Source: Yersinia vastinensis (GTDB lineage Bacteria > Pseudomonadota > Gammaproteobacteria > Enterobacterales > Enterobacteriaceae). From it: a DNA stretch of 64,000 bases. The DNA lies in contig NZ_CACVAF010000004.1 of assembly GCF_902726565.1 (NCBI RefSeq), positions 1 through 64,000 on the forward strand, read 5' to 3'. Positions 16,637-26,439 of the stretch are shown piece by piece; position 1 is the stretch's first letter; each line of letters begins with the position of its first letter. Made by a program: the position numbers and the translations under genes. The notes beneath the pieces are model-generated. The model saw only the letters and a program-made list of their open reading frames with translations. It was not told the origin of the DNA and made no database searches.

Positions 16637-18346
16637 TTAGCTGGGGAGTTCAGCCAAGTTAAATTGGTTGCGTCCGTTCTTTTTCGAGTAATAAAGTGCC
16701 TGATCTGCCGCCAACATTAAGTCAGCTTGATCAGTAATGTGGGTGTGATCATGTGCTTGGTATACGGTAACGCCAAGGCTAATGGTCACTTTACGGAATT
16801 TACTGTCGCTGTGCTTAATCCCCATCGCGCGGATTGACTGCAAGATATGCTCAGCCACCAGACTGGCACCCTTTTTATCGGTATCTGGCAAAATAGCCGC
16901 AAATTCTTCTCCGCCGTAGCGAGCCACGATATCGGTGCTGCGTTTTAATGATTTGCGTAATGCTCTGGCCACCAAACGCAGACAGGCATCGCCAGAGATA
17001 TGACCATAACAATCATTGAAATTCTTAAAATAATCGATATCAATCATTAAGACTGCCAATGGAGAGTCTGAACGTCTCGCACGCATAAATTCATGAGCCA
17101 GAACTTTTTTGAATTCCCGTCGATTGGGTAATTTTGTTAGCGAATCAGTTCTCGCTTGGATCTCCAAGCGGCGATTTGCCTTAATTAACTTAAGTTCCAG
17201 TAGCTTACGCTCATGTATATCTTCGGCTGTTCCATACCAACACAAGACATTACCCTGTTCATCTACGCTGGGGACTGCACGGATACGCATCCAATTCCAG
17301 CCTTTCTCCACATGACAAAAGCGAATTTCAACGTCGAGTGGTTCCTTCGTTTGAAGCGAGTGTTCCCAGCTTATCAGTGTAGGATGGCGATCATCGGTAT
17401 GAATAGTGCGGAGCCATTTATCCGCCAATGCTTCTTCACGGGTGAGCCCGGTAATTTTTTCAAAGCGGGAACTGACATGCGTAATCATGCCGTCGGGGGA
17501 TGCCGTCCAGGGAATTTGCGGGTTTAGTTCGACCATATTGCGATAATGCTGCTGGCTACTGCGCAGTTTTTCTTCCATCTCTTTCAGCGGCGAGATATCA
17601 ATCATAGCAACAGATAGGCCACTGACCTGACCTGTGGGATATCTGGCGGCTTTCATTCGCATGAAGAAAACACGTTTTTTATCCGGCATCTGAAATTCTG
17701 CATCAGGAATGCTATCGTCACAATACGCCTTTAATAGGGCATTTTGCACAATAGGAACAATACTGGGTAAAAAATCAGCCACTTTGCGCCCATTGATCTC
17801 TACTGTATTTTTACCGAGCAATTGAGCAAGATAATCATTTACTGTCAGGTAACGTAGTGTCGTGTCAATGAAGCACAGCCCTGCTGGGGCATTGGCATAA
17901 ATTGATTCCAGCTCAAATAATCGCCGGCCGGCATCATAAGTCAAATTGCTCAGATTACGGTCAATACCCCGATAACCTTTGAACTCGCCATTATCATCAA
18001 ACAGCGGGATCCCACTGGTTTCAAGCAAGACTTCACTACCATCTGCGCGAATACTGCGGTTTTGTAATCCAGCGAAAGGAATGCGTGCCGCGGCAATCTC
18101 AGCAAATATCTTTCCTACCCGACTGGCCTCATCTTTAGGCATAAAATCAAACGGGGTTTTACCGATCACTTCCTGAGGAAGGCGGCCCAATAGCTCGACA
18201 GATTTTGCTGATGAGAAGGTATAACAACCCGCAGCATCAACTTCCCAAATCCAATCTGAATTGTTTTCGATGATGTCCCGTAAGCTGTTCATTTCCTTCA
18301 ACAGAGCAATGTCAGCTGGTTTTTCCCGATTATCATAATCAGTCAT
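16637..18346 (-). CDS. Diguanylate cyclase with three PAS domains
   Basis: This 569-aa signalling protein makes c-di-GMP from two GTP. Three PAS units are visible: about 20-135 (WIWEVDAAGCYTFSS), 145-255 and 265-380 (each ending in a PAC-like segment), then a GGDEF domain at about 395-565. The active-site loop is RYGGEEF (478-482), catalytically competent, and RSTD (469-472) sits five residues upstream as the inhibitory I-site. No transmembrane segment or phosphodiesterase domain is present, so it is a soluble sensor of unknown signal. It lies just downstream (same strand) of the Csu-type pilus operon, which suggests but does not prove a link to adhesion. Confidence 0.93.
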   Translation of the reverse strand: MTDYDNREKPADIALLKEMNSLRDIIENNSDWIWEVDAAGCYTFSSAKSVELLGRLPQEVIGKTPFDFMPKDEASRVGKIFAEIAAARIPFAGLQNRSIRADGSEVLLETSGIPLFDDNGEFKGYRGIDRNLSNLTYDAGRRLFELESIYANAPAGLCFIDTTLRYLTVNDYLAQLLGKNTVEINGRKVADFLPSIVPIVQNALLKAYCDDSIPDAEFQMPDKKRVFFMRMKAARYPTGQVSGLSVAMIDISPLKEMEEKLRSSQQHYRNMVELNPQIPWTASPDGMITHVSSRFEKITGLTREEALADKWLRTIHTDDRHPTLISWEHSLQTKEPLDVEIRFCHVEKGWNWMRIRAVPSVDEQGNVLCWYGTAEDIHERKLLELKLIKANRRLEIQARTDSLTKLPNRREFKKVLAHEFMRARRSDSPLAVLMIDIDYFKNFNDCYGHISGDACLRLVARALRKSLKRSTDIVARYGGEEFAAILPDTDKKGASLVAEHILQSIRAMGIKHSDSKFRKVTISLGVTVYQAHDHTHITDQADLMLAADQALYYSKKNGRNQFNLAELPS

Positions 18347-18554
18347 GTTTAATCGCGGCTTTCCTTAGGTAGAGTTCTGTCGGCTAATATTTAAGCCCGC
18401 AGATTGTATAACAGGGATAGATTTAGTACAGCTCAATCGGAATATTCTTATCTACTAATTATTTCTTCATTTCTACTTCGCTGAGAAATAAGACGAAAAT
18501 AGAAATAGTTAATTTCACTGTTTTGCCAATGTATTCCTTGGTCAAAATTAGCTG

Positions 18555-19559
18555 TTAATACTCAAGCACCAGACTCACATTATCCTGATAGTTACCCGGA
18601 GTGCGTTGATTCTGATTAGGATTAATGACCGCATGAAAAGGAACTAATTGTTGCGCGCCAGTGCCCGTGCCAGGCTGCATTGAGGTTGCATTCCATAACG
18701 TGGTCCCTGCGGTATTTTGGTAAAGCTGATATTGCAAATAGTCAGTGACAGTTGAGGAGGTCAGTTTCATTTGCCGCCAATTTGCCAACGGGTTATCACC
18801 GGCAGTAACGTAGGTGTTAAAGGTCGATCCTTTGGTGCAGGTGAGCGTAATATTTTGACTGATAGGATTAAATTGCCCTACCAAGGCAAAACTGCCGAAG
18901 TTTACATCTTGAGCACTGTTAATCGCGCAATTCTTGCTGACCACGAGAGTCACCGTCACGGTAGACACGTCGGTTCCGATGCCGGTTCCCGACCATGTTC
19001 CCCCGATACAGATCCCTGCAGCGGCGACTTTGCAGATATTATAACTCCAGGCCAGATTGATGACGTCAGTATAAGTCCCTGCGCTGATATTGACATTAAT
19101 CGCACCATTGGTGCCGGTTCGAATATAAATGGGTAGGTTGGCACTAATTCCGCCCAGACCGACGAGCAGTAAATTTGAGCTGCTATAGTCTAATACTCCA
19201 TTGATACCCAATGCTGGGCTAAATGTTCCATTGCGATATATAGAATAGGGGATAAGGTCACCCGCAGCATTTTTCAACATAAGGTTATTGGTTGTGCTGA
19301 CGATTCTTGCTGTCAATGCATAGGTGGATAATAAGCTAACCCCCAATCCGCTGCAGGCCATGGGCGTTGCACCTTGTGCATTGACGGTCGTGGTATTCGC
19401 CGCAACAGAAGAACTGGGTGGCAGGGTAACTGTACCGGGTGAGAATGTGCAGGAATCCGCCTGAGTCGGAGGCGCAATAAAACACAGCAGGATTATCAGC
19501 AAAGTGATAAAACCGGCGAAGGTACTGCGGTGGCCTATTGCAAATTTATGGTGTATCAC
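18555..19559 (-). CDS. Csu-type pilus tip adhesin (CsuE-like)
   Basis: This 334-aa exported protein has two spore-coat U/SCPU-type pilin domains, as in CsuE of Acinetobacter. A signal peptide (FAGFITLLIILLCFI, cleavage near TQA) precedes DSCTFSPGTVTLPP; the second domain starts near VSKNCAINSAQDVNFGSF and ends NYQDNVSLVLEY. It uses a GTG start with CGGAGG 5 nt upstream. It is the last gene of the six-gene operon, 25 nt after the usher gene, the position of the tip subunit in csu operons. Confidence 0.85.
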   Translation of the reverse strand: MIHHKFAIGHRSTFAGFITLLIILLCFIAPPTQADSCTFSPGTVTLPPSSSVAANTTTVNAQGATPMACSGLGVSLLSTYALTARIVSTTNNLMLKNAAGDLIPYSIYRNGTFSPALGINGVLDYSSSNLLLVGLGGISANLPIYIRTGTNGAINVNISAGTYTDVINLAWSYNICKVAAAGICIGGTWSGTGIGTDVSTVTVTLVVSKNCAINSAQDVNFGSFALVGQFNPISQNITLTCTKGSTFNTYVTAGDNPLANWRQMKLTSSTVTDYLQYQLYQNTAGTTLWNATSMQPGTGTGAQQLVPFHAVINPNQNQRTPGNYQDNVSLVLEY

Positions 19560-19584
19560 TTTGCCTCCGTTATGTTATTTCCAC

Positions 19585-22026
19585 TCATAGACACGTCACT
19601 GTGCCGATATCTTGTATCCCCGCACGGGCTTTCTGTGTGAAGTGTACATAGCAACTCGCGCCATTATCCGCGCGGGTTATTTTCAGTTTATTTTGTGGCT
19701 TGATTTGCTCGATATAAGCGATGCCATCCCAGCCAACATAACTGGTGGGTTTGACATCAGAATTGAATATAGGGCTGCCTTTAGGTAACTCTTTGCCCAA
19801 TATATCAATGATATGTAGTGTCGCTGCGGTCACTTGTTCCAATGGGAAGTCGATTAAATATCCGCTGCGTTCACGGATGGCCAAGCGGCGCTCCACTTCA
19901 GGCATCGAGACATCTGCTGGTAGGCTCATAGGGTCAATCTGAAATTTCGCTTGGTAATAAGAGGTGACATTCGGAATTAATAGATAGCCATCGTCGTCAG
20001 TTGTGCCGATGAGTTGATTTTCATAACTGACAGGAATTTGGCCAAAACCATGAGTAGAAACCAGTGCAAATGCATCATTAATCGTATTACTGGCATAAAT
20101 TCCCCGATTCATCATCACCACTGAACCACTGACTTCCCCCCAAGTACGGTAATCATTGTCACTACCATAGACACCGACCCGACTTTCCATCATCCGAGTC
20201 CGCCAGATAAGGTCTGCCTGTTGGTAGCTACTGTTTTCACCGGAGCCATTGGCATAAGCCATATTCCAGCCAAACCCGCCATTGGTCGGGGTGGAGCGGC
20301 TATAGTTGACTCTCTGACTCCAGACGTTATTGGCATCACGCATGCTGCTGATGCTACCAGCACCCCAATCGCCGAGGGGGATACTGAAGACCATCTGTGC
20401 GTTATAGCCTTTCGTGCCAAGCTCACGGTTGACCGAGAGATAAAAGCTGGTATTACCAAAAACGGTGGTGCTGTAGCTTAGGTTGACCAGACGGGTTCGC
20501 TCTCCTAGTGCATCCTGAACATCAAAATAGCCGGAGCCAATAGACCCATATTCTCCCAACCCCAGACTGCCGGTGATTTGGTCAGTGCGGCGGCTGGGCC
20601 GATACGCGCTTTTATAATTTGCCAAGTCTCCATAATCTTCACTACGTGTGATGCGTTGAGCATTTAGGCTAAAAAAAGCATTGCTATAGCTGTAACCGAA
20701 TGAATACTGATTGCCACGCCCACCATATCGCTGGGAGGGCAGTAAGGTGGCGGAATCAGCATTGAGGTTCGTAGGGGCGACGCCACTTCCCAACACATCG
20801 TCACCTGCGTGACTGAGACTGTAAGATCCGTTTAGCACACCGTAATTGCCGGCTCGCAGGCTGATACCGCCACCCGCCACATTCAGTTGTTTGGCGATAT
20901 CCGTCCGGCCTTCGAGTGTCAGCCAAGAGGTGGCGCCGTAGCGGAGCACGCCGGTGGCCACAGGGTCGCCATAATCAGCAGAGCGAATCCCATAGTTTTG
21001 ACGCAACATGCCACTTGACACACTAAAATCCCATAAGCCGGGTTTTAACAGATCACTGGCAACATAAAAGGGAATAGAGGTACTGACTTGCCGCCCCAAT
21101 GCATCGGTGGTGACCACCGTAGCTTGTCCTGCACCGTTGATTCGAGGGCCGTTATCTATCACGAAAGGTCCGGGATTAACCGTGGTCGATTGCATGCGAA
21201 AGTTATCAATATAGAGGTCGACGGTGCTGGGAATTGCGGCTTGGCCGGCAAATTGAGGCAGCGGGTAGGTTACCAAGTCTGGGCGAATGGCGAAATTGCG
21301 TGATATCTGGATTCCGCCAAGACGTACTGAGCTGCTCCACGCCAGAGAACCGGTTATCAGATCCCCCGCGGTGTAACTCAACATATGATTTTCATCATTT
21401 GACCGCCACTGGGTATCGTAGCGAACGTACCCTTTATCGACGGTCACGTTGTCCGTGTCTGTCAGATTGGTGCGGTAGATACCGGTGTTGCTGATGACAC
21501 CAAAACGGTCAAATAGGCGCTGTTCTGCCCACGCTGAAACGTTGCTCGGCTGGCTATTATTGTCGCCTTGGTTGGCGTAGACATCGTAGTTAAATAACAG
21601 ACCAAGGCTACTCTGAGCCAGATTAAAATCCTCTGGTGTACTGGCATTGACTCGTTGCTGAGGGAGCCATTCGCTGGGGATATCAATGAGTAATCGCTGG
21701 CTATCCCCTTGATAGGCGACTTTTACTTTATCCATAGCATCAATTGCGATTTCTGGCGTATTCGATTGTGGCGTGGGTAAGCCAACGGCATTCAATTGTT
21801 CAGGCGTCAGATAATAATGCCCACCACGAAATATCACGGGTACTGCCTCGCCAAAGTTACGGCCATTGACTACCAATTCAAGATAGAGTGTGGTGTCCGG
21901 CATCACAGCGGCAGATGGCGGAGGTGGCAAATCATCCCCCCTTACCGTTAGTGGTATTAAAATGGGGGATATCATTGAGGCATACATCAATGTCAAAAAA
22001 GGTGACAGCCTGATTTTGATTATCAT
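19585..22026 (-). CDS. Csu-type outer-membrane usher (CsuD-like)
   Basis: This is an 813-aa usher of the archaic chaperone-usher clade. After a signal peptide the chain begins DDLPPPPSAAVMPDTTLYLELVVNGRNFGEAVPVIFRGGHYYLTPEQLNAVGLP (N-terminal domain). The barrel contains DLYIDNFRMQSTTVNPGPFVIDN and GQATVVTTDALGRQVSTSIPFYVASDLLKPG, and a C-terminal domain holds NVTSYYQAKFQIDPMSLPADV and two Cys. Proline-rich N-terminus, shorter length and separate sequence distinguish it from the fimbrial usher at 2442. Confidence 0.92.
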   Translation of the reverse strand: MIIKIRLSPFLTLMYASMISPILIPLTVRGDDLPPPPSAAVMPDTTLYLELVVNGRNFGEAVPVIFRGGHYYLTPEQLNAVGLPTPQSNTPEIAIDAMDKVKVAYQGDSQRLLIDIPSEWLPQQRVNASTPEDFNLAQSSLGLLFNYDVYANQGDNNSQPSNVSAWAEQRLFDRFGVISNTGIYRTNLTDTDNVTVDKGYVRYDTQWRSNDENHMLSYTAGDLITGSLAWSSSVRLGGIQISRNFAIRPDLVTYPLPQFAGQAAIPSTVDLYIDNFRMQSTTVNPGPFVIDNGPRINGAGQATVVTTDALGRQVSTSIPFYVASDLLKPGLWDFSVSSGMLRQNYGIRSADYGDPVATGVLRYGATSWLTLEGRTDIAKQLNVAGGGISLRAGNYGVLNGSYSLSHAGDDVLGSGVAPTNLNADSATLLPSQRYGGRGNQYSFGYSYSNAFFSLNAQRITRSEDYGDLANYKSAYRPSRRTDQITGSLGLGEYGSIGSGYFDVQDALGERTRLVNLSYSTTVFGNTSFYLSVNRELGTKGYNAQMVFSIPLGDWGAGSISSMRDANNVWSQRVNYSRSTPTNGGFGWNMAYANGSGENSSYQQADLIWRTRMMESRVGVYGSDNDYRTWGEVSGSVVMMNRGIYASNTINDAFALVSTHGFGQIPVSYENQLIGTTDDDGYLLIPNVTSYYQAKFQIDPMSLPADVSMPEVERRLAIRERSGYLIDFPLEQVTAATLHIIDILGKELPKGSPIFNSDVKPTSYVGWDGIAYIEQIKPQNKLKITRADNGASCYVHFTQKARAGIQDIGTVTCL

Positions 22027-22099
22027 CCCAACCTTATGTTCCTGTTTATTAATGCATTAGCCATGCATCAACCAATAGATATTCTTAAATCAGAACAGG

Positions 22100-22846
22100 C
22101 TATTGATGAGGAATAACGACAGGTTTGGCATGACTGTTTACTAACGCGGTTAGTTGTCCTGCGTTAGCCGGTGTGGGGATTTGAAAGTACATTTCACTCC
22201 CCGGCAGCACATAACCCATCAGCCCCTTATTGAGACTTTTATTTTGCAAATTGACCTGAGATATTCGTGCGTGCGTGTGTCCTTGATTGCGGATAGCCAA
22301 CCACTGTTTACCGCTATCTGACGTGAGTTTGTAACTGAGATTCAGAGGGAAGAATGACGCCGGATTATTTGCATCTTCAGATTTTAAACCTTCACCATAG
22401 ATAAATAGCGGGATGGAGTAACGCATCTGAAACTTCAGCCCCATATTCAGAGAGGGGGTGGGGGTGTCATCGCCATCTTTACGCGGAATCTCATCAATCA
22501 GCACGCGGAATGCCTGTTCCTGCCCTGCGGGGACTTGTGTATTTTTAATCAGACGAATCAGTTGACGTTTGCCCGGTAAAATAGTGGCAACGGGTGGGCT
22601 GGCAAGGATAGCAGACTGATGACTGTAATCATCCACCCCTTCTTTTTGTTGCCACCCTAATACTCGGATTTGCATATAAACTGGCTGACTATCTTTATTC
22701 TCCAACCACAGCGCAGTGGCTTTCTCGCTATTATTTATCACCGGATCAATCGGCCAAATAAGTACCGAAGAGGCGGCATAAAGAGAGCCACTGGTTAATG
22801 CAGTTGCCAGTACAACCATCGATGAGAGCGATGTTAATTTGGTCAT
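22100..22846 (-). CDS. Csu-type periplasmic chaperone (CsuC-like)
   Basis: This is a 248-aa PapD-superfamily chaperone. A signal peptide (MTKLTSLSSMVVLATALTSG, cleavage near YAA) precedes SSVLIWPIDPVINNSEKATALWLENKD, the archaic-type first strand with WPIDP. LPGKRQLIRLIKNTQVPAGQEQAFRVLIDEIPRKD is the FGL-like long F1-G1 region. AAGGAG precedes the ATG. It lies between the pilin genes and the usher gene, as csuC does. Confidence 0.92.
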   Translation of the reverse strand: MTKLTSLSSMVVLATALTSGSLYAASSVLIWPIDPVINNSEKATALWLENKDSQPVYMQIRVLGWQQKEGVDDYSHQSAILASPPVATILPGKRQLIRLIKNTQVPAGQEQAFRVLIDEIPRKDGDDTPTPSLNMGLKFQMRYSIPLFIYGEGLKSEDANNPASFFPLNLSYKLTSDSGKQWLAIRNQGHTHARISQVNLQNKSLNKGLMGYVLPGSEMYFQIPTPANAGQLTALVNSHAKPVVIPHQ

Positions 22847-22891
22847 GGTGAACTCCTTGTCGATAAGTACTCACATTAAATAAATGGCAAT

Positions 22892-23449
22892 CTAATAAGT
22901 GATGGTCACTAATAGCGTATCGGTATAATTCCCTGCGGTGGGCAGTGTGCTACTGGCAAACAACTGCGCATATAAAACAATTTGTTGCAGCGTGCTGTTG
23001 CCACTAATGATTTGTGTTGCCCCGCCATTACTACCATCGCCCCAAATAATACTGCGGGCGCTGTCTTGGAATATTTGATAGGACAGATATTCACCAGTGC
23101 TGCTATTAAGTAACCGTCGGCCAGAGGCAATGTTGCCAGCGGTATTCGCACCGCTATTGAGCGCCAATGTTAGGCTAGGCGTGCCGCTACACTGAATAAC
23201 GATTGAACCAGCATTCTGGCTGGATACGATATTAATCGGCGTAGCGAGGGACGATACATTGCCAAAATTCAGCGTGCCAAAACTGCTGCTATCTGCGGTG
23301 CCACTCCCTAAAATACAACCGGGTAATATGGTTGCTTTTACAGTAAAGGGGCTGCTCAATGTGTCTCCATAGCTTCCTGCCACGGGTAAACCCAACACCG
23401 CGAGTAGCAATAATTGAGTTAGGGTGGGATAGAAACAGCGCTGTGCCAT
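22892..23449 (-). CDS. Csu-type minor pilin (SCPU domain, CsuB position)
   Basis: This is a 185-aa exported pilin-like protein. A signal peptide (LLLLAVLGLPVAG) is followed by an SCPU domain: FTVKATILPGCILG, SSFGTLNFGNVSSL, then IVIQCSGTPSLTLALNSGAN and the C-terminal NYTDTLLVTITY donor strand region. GGGAGG stands before the ATG. Third gene of the operon; paralogous to the two pilins upstream. Confidence 0.85.
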   Translation of the reverse strand: MAQRCFYPTLTQLLLLAVLGLPVAGSYGDTLSSPFTVKATILPGCILGSGTADSSSFGTLNFGNVSSLATPINIVSSQNAGSIVIQCSGTPSLTLALNSGANTAGNIASGRRLLNSSTGEYLSYQIFQDSARSIIWGDGSNGGATQIISGNSTLQQIVLYAQLFASSTLPTAGNYTDTLLVTITY

Positions 23450-23461
23450 ATTGCTGCCTCC

Positions 23462-24019
23462 CTACCAATTGACCGTAACTTGAATGGTATCGGTGTAAAC
23501 ACCCACCGCAGGTGTGCTTTGTATGGGAATTAACCCATAGACGGGGAGGGTGACTGTTTGACCAGTGGCCACTTGTGAAACGCCCACAACATTATCCCAA
23601 ATATGGCTATGTGCCGCGTCGGTATACAGGTTGTAATTCACATGTTGGCTTGCTGGCCCACCTGCCAGATAGCGGTTACTGACGTTGCCGCTTTGCCCTG
23701 CACTGAGTAGCACGGTAAAGCTGGTGTTTTTACTGCATTGTACCGAGATGGCCCCAGTGTTGGCCTGACCGGTAACGGCTATCGGGATATTGAGCACGCT
23801 GGCTTGTCCGAAGTTTAATGTACCAAAGCTGGTGGATCCTCCGACGACCGTCCCTGCGATACAGGTGGGTAATAGAGTGGCACTGACCGTAATATTGGCA
23901 GTTTTTGACACAGCGTAAGCCGGGTAAGCTCGCAGTAACAGCAGACCGACGAGTAGCCATAAAAAGGCCACTTTATCGTCGATTATCAACGAACGACCCG
24001 GAGTCATATCCAAAGTCAT
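23462..24019 (-). CDS. Csu-type minor pilin (SCPU domain, CsuA position)
   Basis: This is a 185-aa SCPU-domain protein with a longer N-terminal region before the hydrophobic signal (FLWLLVGLLLLRAYPAYA). The pilin core shows ITVSATLLPTCIAG, TSFGTLNFGQAS, ISVQCSKNTSFTVLLSAGQ and the end TDTIQVTVNW. It starts 4 nt after the main pilin stop, so translation is coupled. It probably acts as an adaptor in the pilus. Confidence 0.85.
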   Translation of the reverse strand: MTLDMTPGRSLIIDDKVAFLWLLVGLLLLRAYPAYAVSKTANITVSATLLPTCIAGTVVGGSTSFGTLNFGQASVLNIPIAVTGQANTGAISVQCSKNTSFTVLLSAGQSGNVSNRYLAGGPASQHVNYNLYTDAAHSHIWDNVVGVSQVATGQTVTLPVYGLIPIQSTPAVGVYTDTIQVTVNW

Positions 24020-24023
24020 GCCA

Positions 24024-24560
24024 CTACCAAGTGACAGTCACATTGACTGTATCGATATAGGTGCTGACGGTGGGGGTGGCCTGTGTCGGGACTTCACTGT
24101 AGATAGTCAGAGGGATAGGTGTGCTGATAGCCGTGGCGGTGCCAGTGAGAAGGTCCGAACCTGTAGTTCCCCATGCCTGACTGTAACCACTGTCTTTATA
24201 TAAATTATAGCTTACATACTCGGTCGTTCCGCCTAACAAGCGACGCTGATTAACCAACGCATGTGCGCCATTGTCTATTCCGATACTGTAAGCGGTATTG
24301 GCACTACAGTATAAATTCAACGCACCAGCCCCAGTGCTGCTATAGGGGACTCTTATTCGGGTATTCAGCGTAGACACTGTACCAAAGTTCACCGTACCTA
24401 AATTTGTCAGTCCGCCAGCCGCGGTGCCATCATTGATATAGCACCCACTGATAATCGTTAATGTGGCGTTCAACGTTCCTGTTGCCGTGCCTGCACTTTC
24501 CACTGGCGGAGCAGACTGTAATAAAACCATTGCACCTAGAATAAGTAAGGGTTTCTTCAT
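24024..24560 (-). CDS. Csu-type main pilin (CsuA/B-like)
   Basis: This is a 178-aa SCPU-domain subunit and the first gene of the operon, the place of the major rod subunit CsuA/B. A signal peptide (MKKPLLILGAMVLLQSAPP, cleavage near ESA) precedes TLNATLTIISGCYIN, NLGTVNFGTVSTLNTRI, LNLYCSANTAYSIGIDNGA and the end DTVNVTVTW; the two Cys form the usual disulfide. AAGGAAG lies 7 nt before ATG 24560, preferred over the in-frame ATG at 24578. Confidence 0.87.
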   Translation of the reverse strand: MKKPLLILGAMVLLQSAPPVESAGTATGTLNATLTIISGCYINDGTAAGGLTNLGTVNFGTVSTLNTRIRVPYSSTGAGALNLYCSANTAYSIGIDNGAHALVNQRRLLGGTTEYVSYNLYKDSGYSQAWGTTGSDLLTGTATAISTPIPLTIYSEVPTQATPTVSTYIDTVNVTVTW

Positions 24561-24887
24561 TATTGCTTCCTTAATCATATAATATGCAGCCAGCTAATCT
24601 AGAACTGAGTTGCGCCAATAACGTAGCGCAATCGATATTTATGATACTAATCATTAAAAATTCTAGACATTTAAGTAATAGCAGCAAGATTCAGAAAGTG
24701 TCCAACATTAATTAAAAATTTACTTATCCATCTCATATTTATCATTTATTACTAATTTCGCTGGAATAAATCCGATAATGATATAATCCATACATTCAAG
24801 GTAAATTTATGTTTAAGGGGCTGTAACCTTTGATCTGAATCCATTCAGCCAAGAAATATATAATGGCGATTCGTTGCAGAGCTGTCC
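24561..24887. other. Promoter region of the Csu-type operon
   Basis: AT-rich, with no open frame. It separates the exporter gene stop (24888) from the pilin gene start and must hold the pilus promoter. I could not pick out a convincing regulator site. Confidence 0.45.
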
Positions 24888-26312
24888 CTATTGTTTAAAT
24901 TTATTTTTCATATGGATTACCGCTATTCCTAAAGCTATGAGAGCAAATAGCGTGGCGACCTTATACGTAAATTGCATTCCACGAGTCATATCTATGGCGG
25001 TTGCTAACACCCGATTCTGTGGAGCAGAGGCGAAGGAGAAAATAGCCCCCATGACAGATGCTCCTGTAATCAGCCCCAGATTACGTGAAAGGTTTAACAT
25101 GCCAGAGGCCACGCCCCGTTGTTCGGCACTCACTGATTGAATAATTAGGGTGTTGTTGGCCGTCTGAAAGAGAGCGTAACTTGCAGTAATTAGGCAGGCT
25201 GGTATGAGGTAACCCAAAATGCCGACGGTAGGCGTGACGATTGATAACACCATAGCGCCGCAAGTTAGCCCCGTCAGCCCAAGTGTCACCATAATGTTGG
25301 CACCTAATTTATCGACCAAATACCCGGCGGGTATACCACTCAGTGCCGCAACCAGCGGGCCAGCAGACATTACCAACCCAACCCATTGTGTCCCTAAACC
25401 TAATGCTGATGTTAGATAGAACGGTCCAACAATAAGTGTGGTCATCATGATGGTGGTGACTAATGTACTCATGATTAGCCCATTGCGCAGTACAGTGTGG
25501 TGCAGCATCGTTGTCTGAATGAGGGGAAATGCAGCTCTCTTTTCGGCCCAGCGAAATAACCCGGCGCCAGCCACCGCCCCGATGAGTAGCGCAAAATTCA
25601 ATAGATTGAATGTGCCGTGCCCCAGTGTCATTGAAAGCGCGTATAGCGCGAGAGTGAATCCTAACAACAGCATGCCTAAAGGGTCTAAACCAGACGGCGG
25701 TCTACTGGAAGGCGTGCTGCTTTTTGGCAAATAACGTGATGCCAACCACAGAGCTAAAAGCCCGAAAGGAAGGGTTGTCAGGAATATGGACTGCCAGCCA
25801 AACCCAGCAATTAACATGCCGCCGAGCGATGGCCCAAGCGCAGTGCCGATGGCCGATACCGTACCGAGCATGCCCATTGTGCGCCCAATTTTATCCTGAG
25901 CGACTGTTTCACCCACCAACGCCAATGTGAGTGTCATCATTGCCGCAGCCCCCAATCCTTGTAGGATGCGAGCGGTAATTAATACTCCGAGCGTAGGAGC
26001 CAATGCGCAACCCAGAGATGCCAGCGAGAATACGCCGATTCCGATTTTTAGCAGCAAGCGCTTGTCGATGATATCTCCAAGACGGCCAATGCTAATGGCT
26101 GATGTGGTGATGGCCAGTAAATAAGCCAAAACTACCCACTGCACATGTTGAAAAGAGGCATTAAAAGCTTGGGTTAATGTGGGTAATCCAACATTGGCAA
26201 TACTGGTGGCTAATGATGAAAGCAGCATTGGTAAAGAGAGACTGATAACGGTCTTTTGTAGACCCGTATTTTCGGCGCTGTGTAAATTTGTGCTATTGGT
26301 GTCGATTTTCAT
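24888..26312 (-). CDS. MFS drug:H+ antiporter, DHA2 family
   Basis: This 474-aa inner-membrane exporter fits the 14-span DHA2 (EmrB/QacA) family. SSLATSIANVGLPTLTQAF is the first-span motif and WVVLAYLLAITTSAISIGRLGDIIDKRLLL is motif A (GRLGDxxxRR-like). ARILQGLGAAAMMTLTLALV is motif B, and GPSLGGMLIAGFGWQSIFL is motif C of antiporters. It is divergent from a LysR gene, which probably controls it. The substrate is unknown. Confidence 0.88.
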   Translation of the reverse strand: MKIDTNSTNLHSAENTGLQKTVISLSLPMLLSSLATSIANVGLPTLTQAFNASFQHVQWVVLAYLLAITTSAISIGRLGDIIDKRLLLKIGIGVFSLASLGCALAPTLGVLITARILQGLGAAAMMTLTLALVGETVAQDKIGRTMGMLGTVSAIGTALGPSLGGMLIAGFGWQSIFLTTLPFGLLALWLASRYLPKSSTPSSRPPSGLDPLGMLLLGFTLALYALSMTLGHGTFNLLNFALLIGAVAGAGLFRWAEKRAAFPLIQTTMLHHTVLRNGLIMSTLVTTIMMTTLIVGPFYLTSALGLGTQWVGLVMSAGPLVAALSGIPAGYLVDKLGANIMVTLGLTGLTCGAMVLSIVTPTVGILGYLIPACLITASYALFQTANNTLIIQSVSAEQRGVASGMLNLSRNLGLITGASVMGAIFSFASAPQNRVLATAIDMTRGMQFTYKVATLFALIALGIAVIHMKNKFKQ

Positions 26313-26439
26313 TAGGGGTTGCTCCTGAAAGACCTAGGCAGGAGACTATTTCATTGTTAGATAGGGCGGAAGACGCACCAGTTGCAGTTTATTCATGCGT
26401 TAAACGCCATGTCATATAAGTGTGTGCTAAAGTCAGAGC

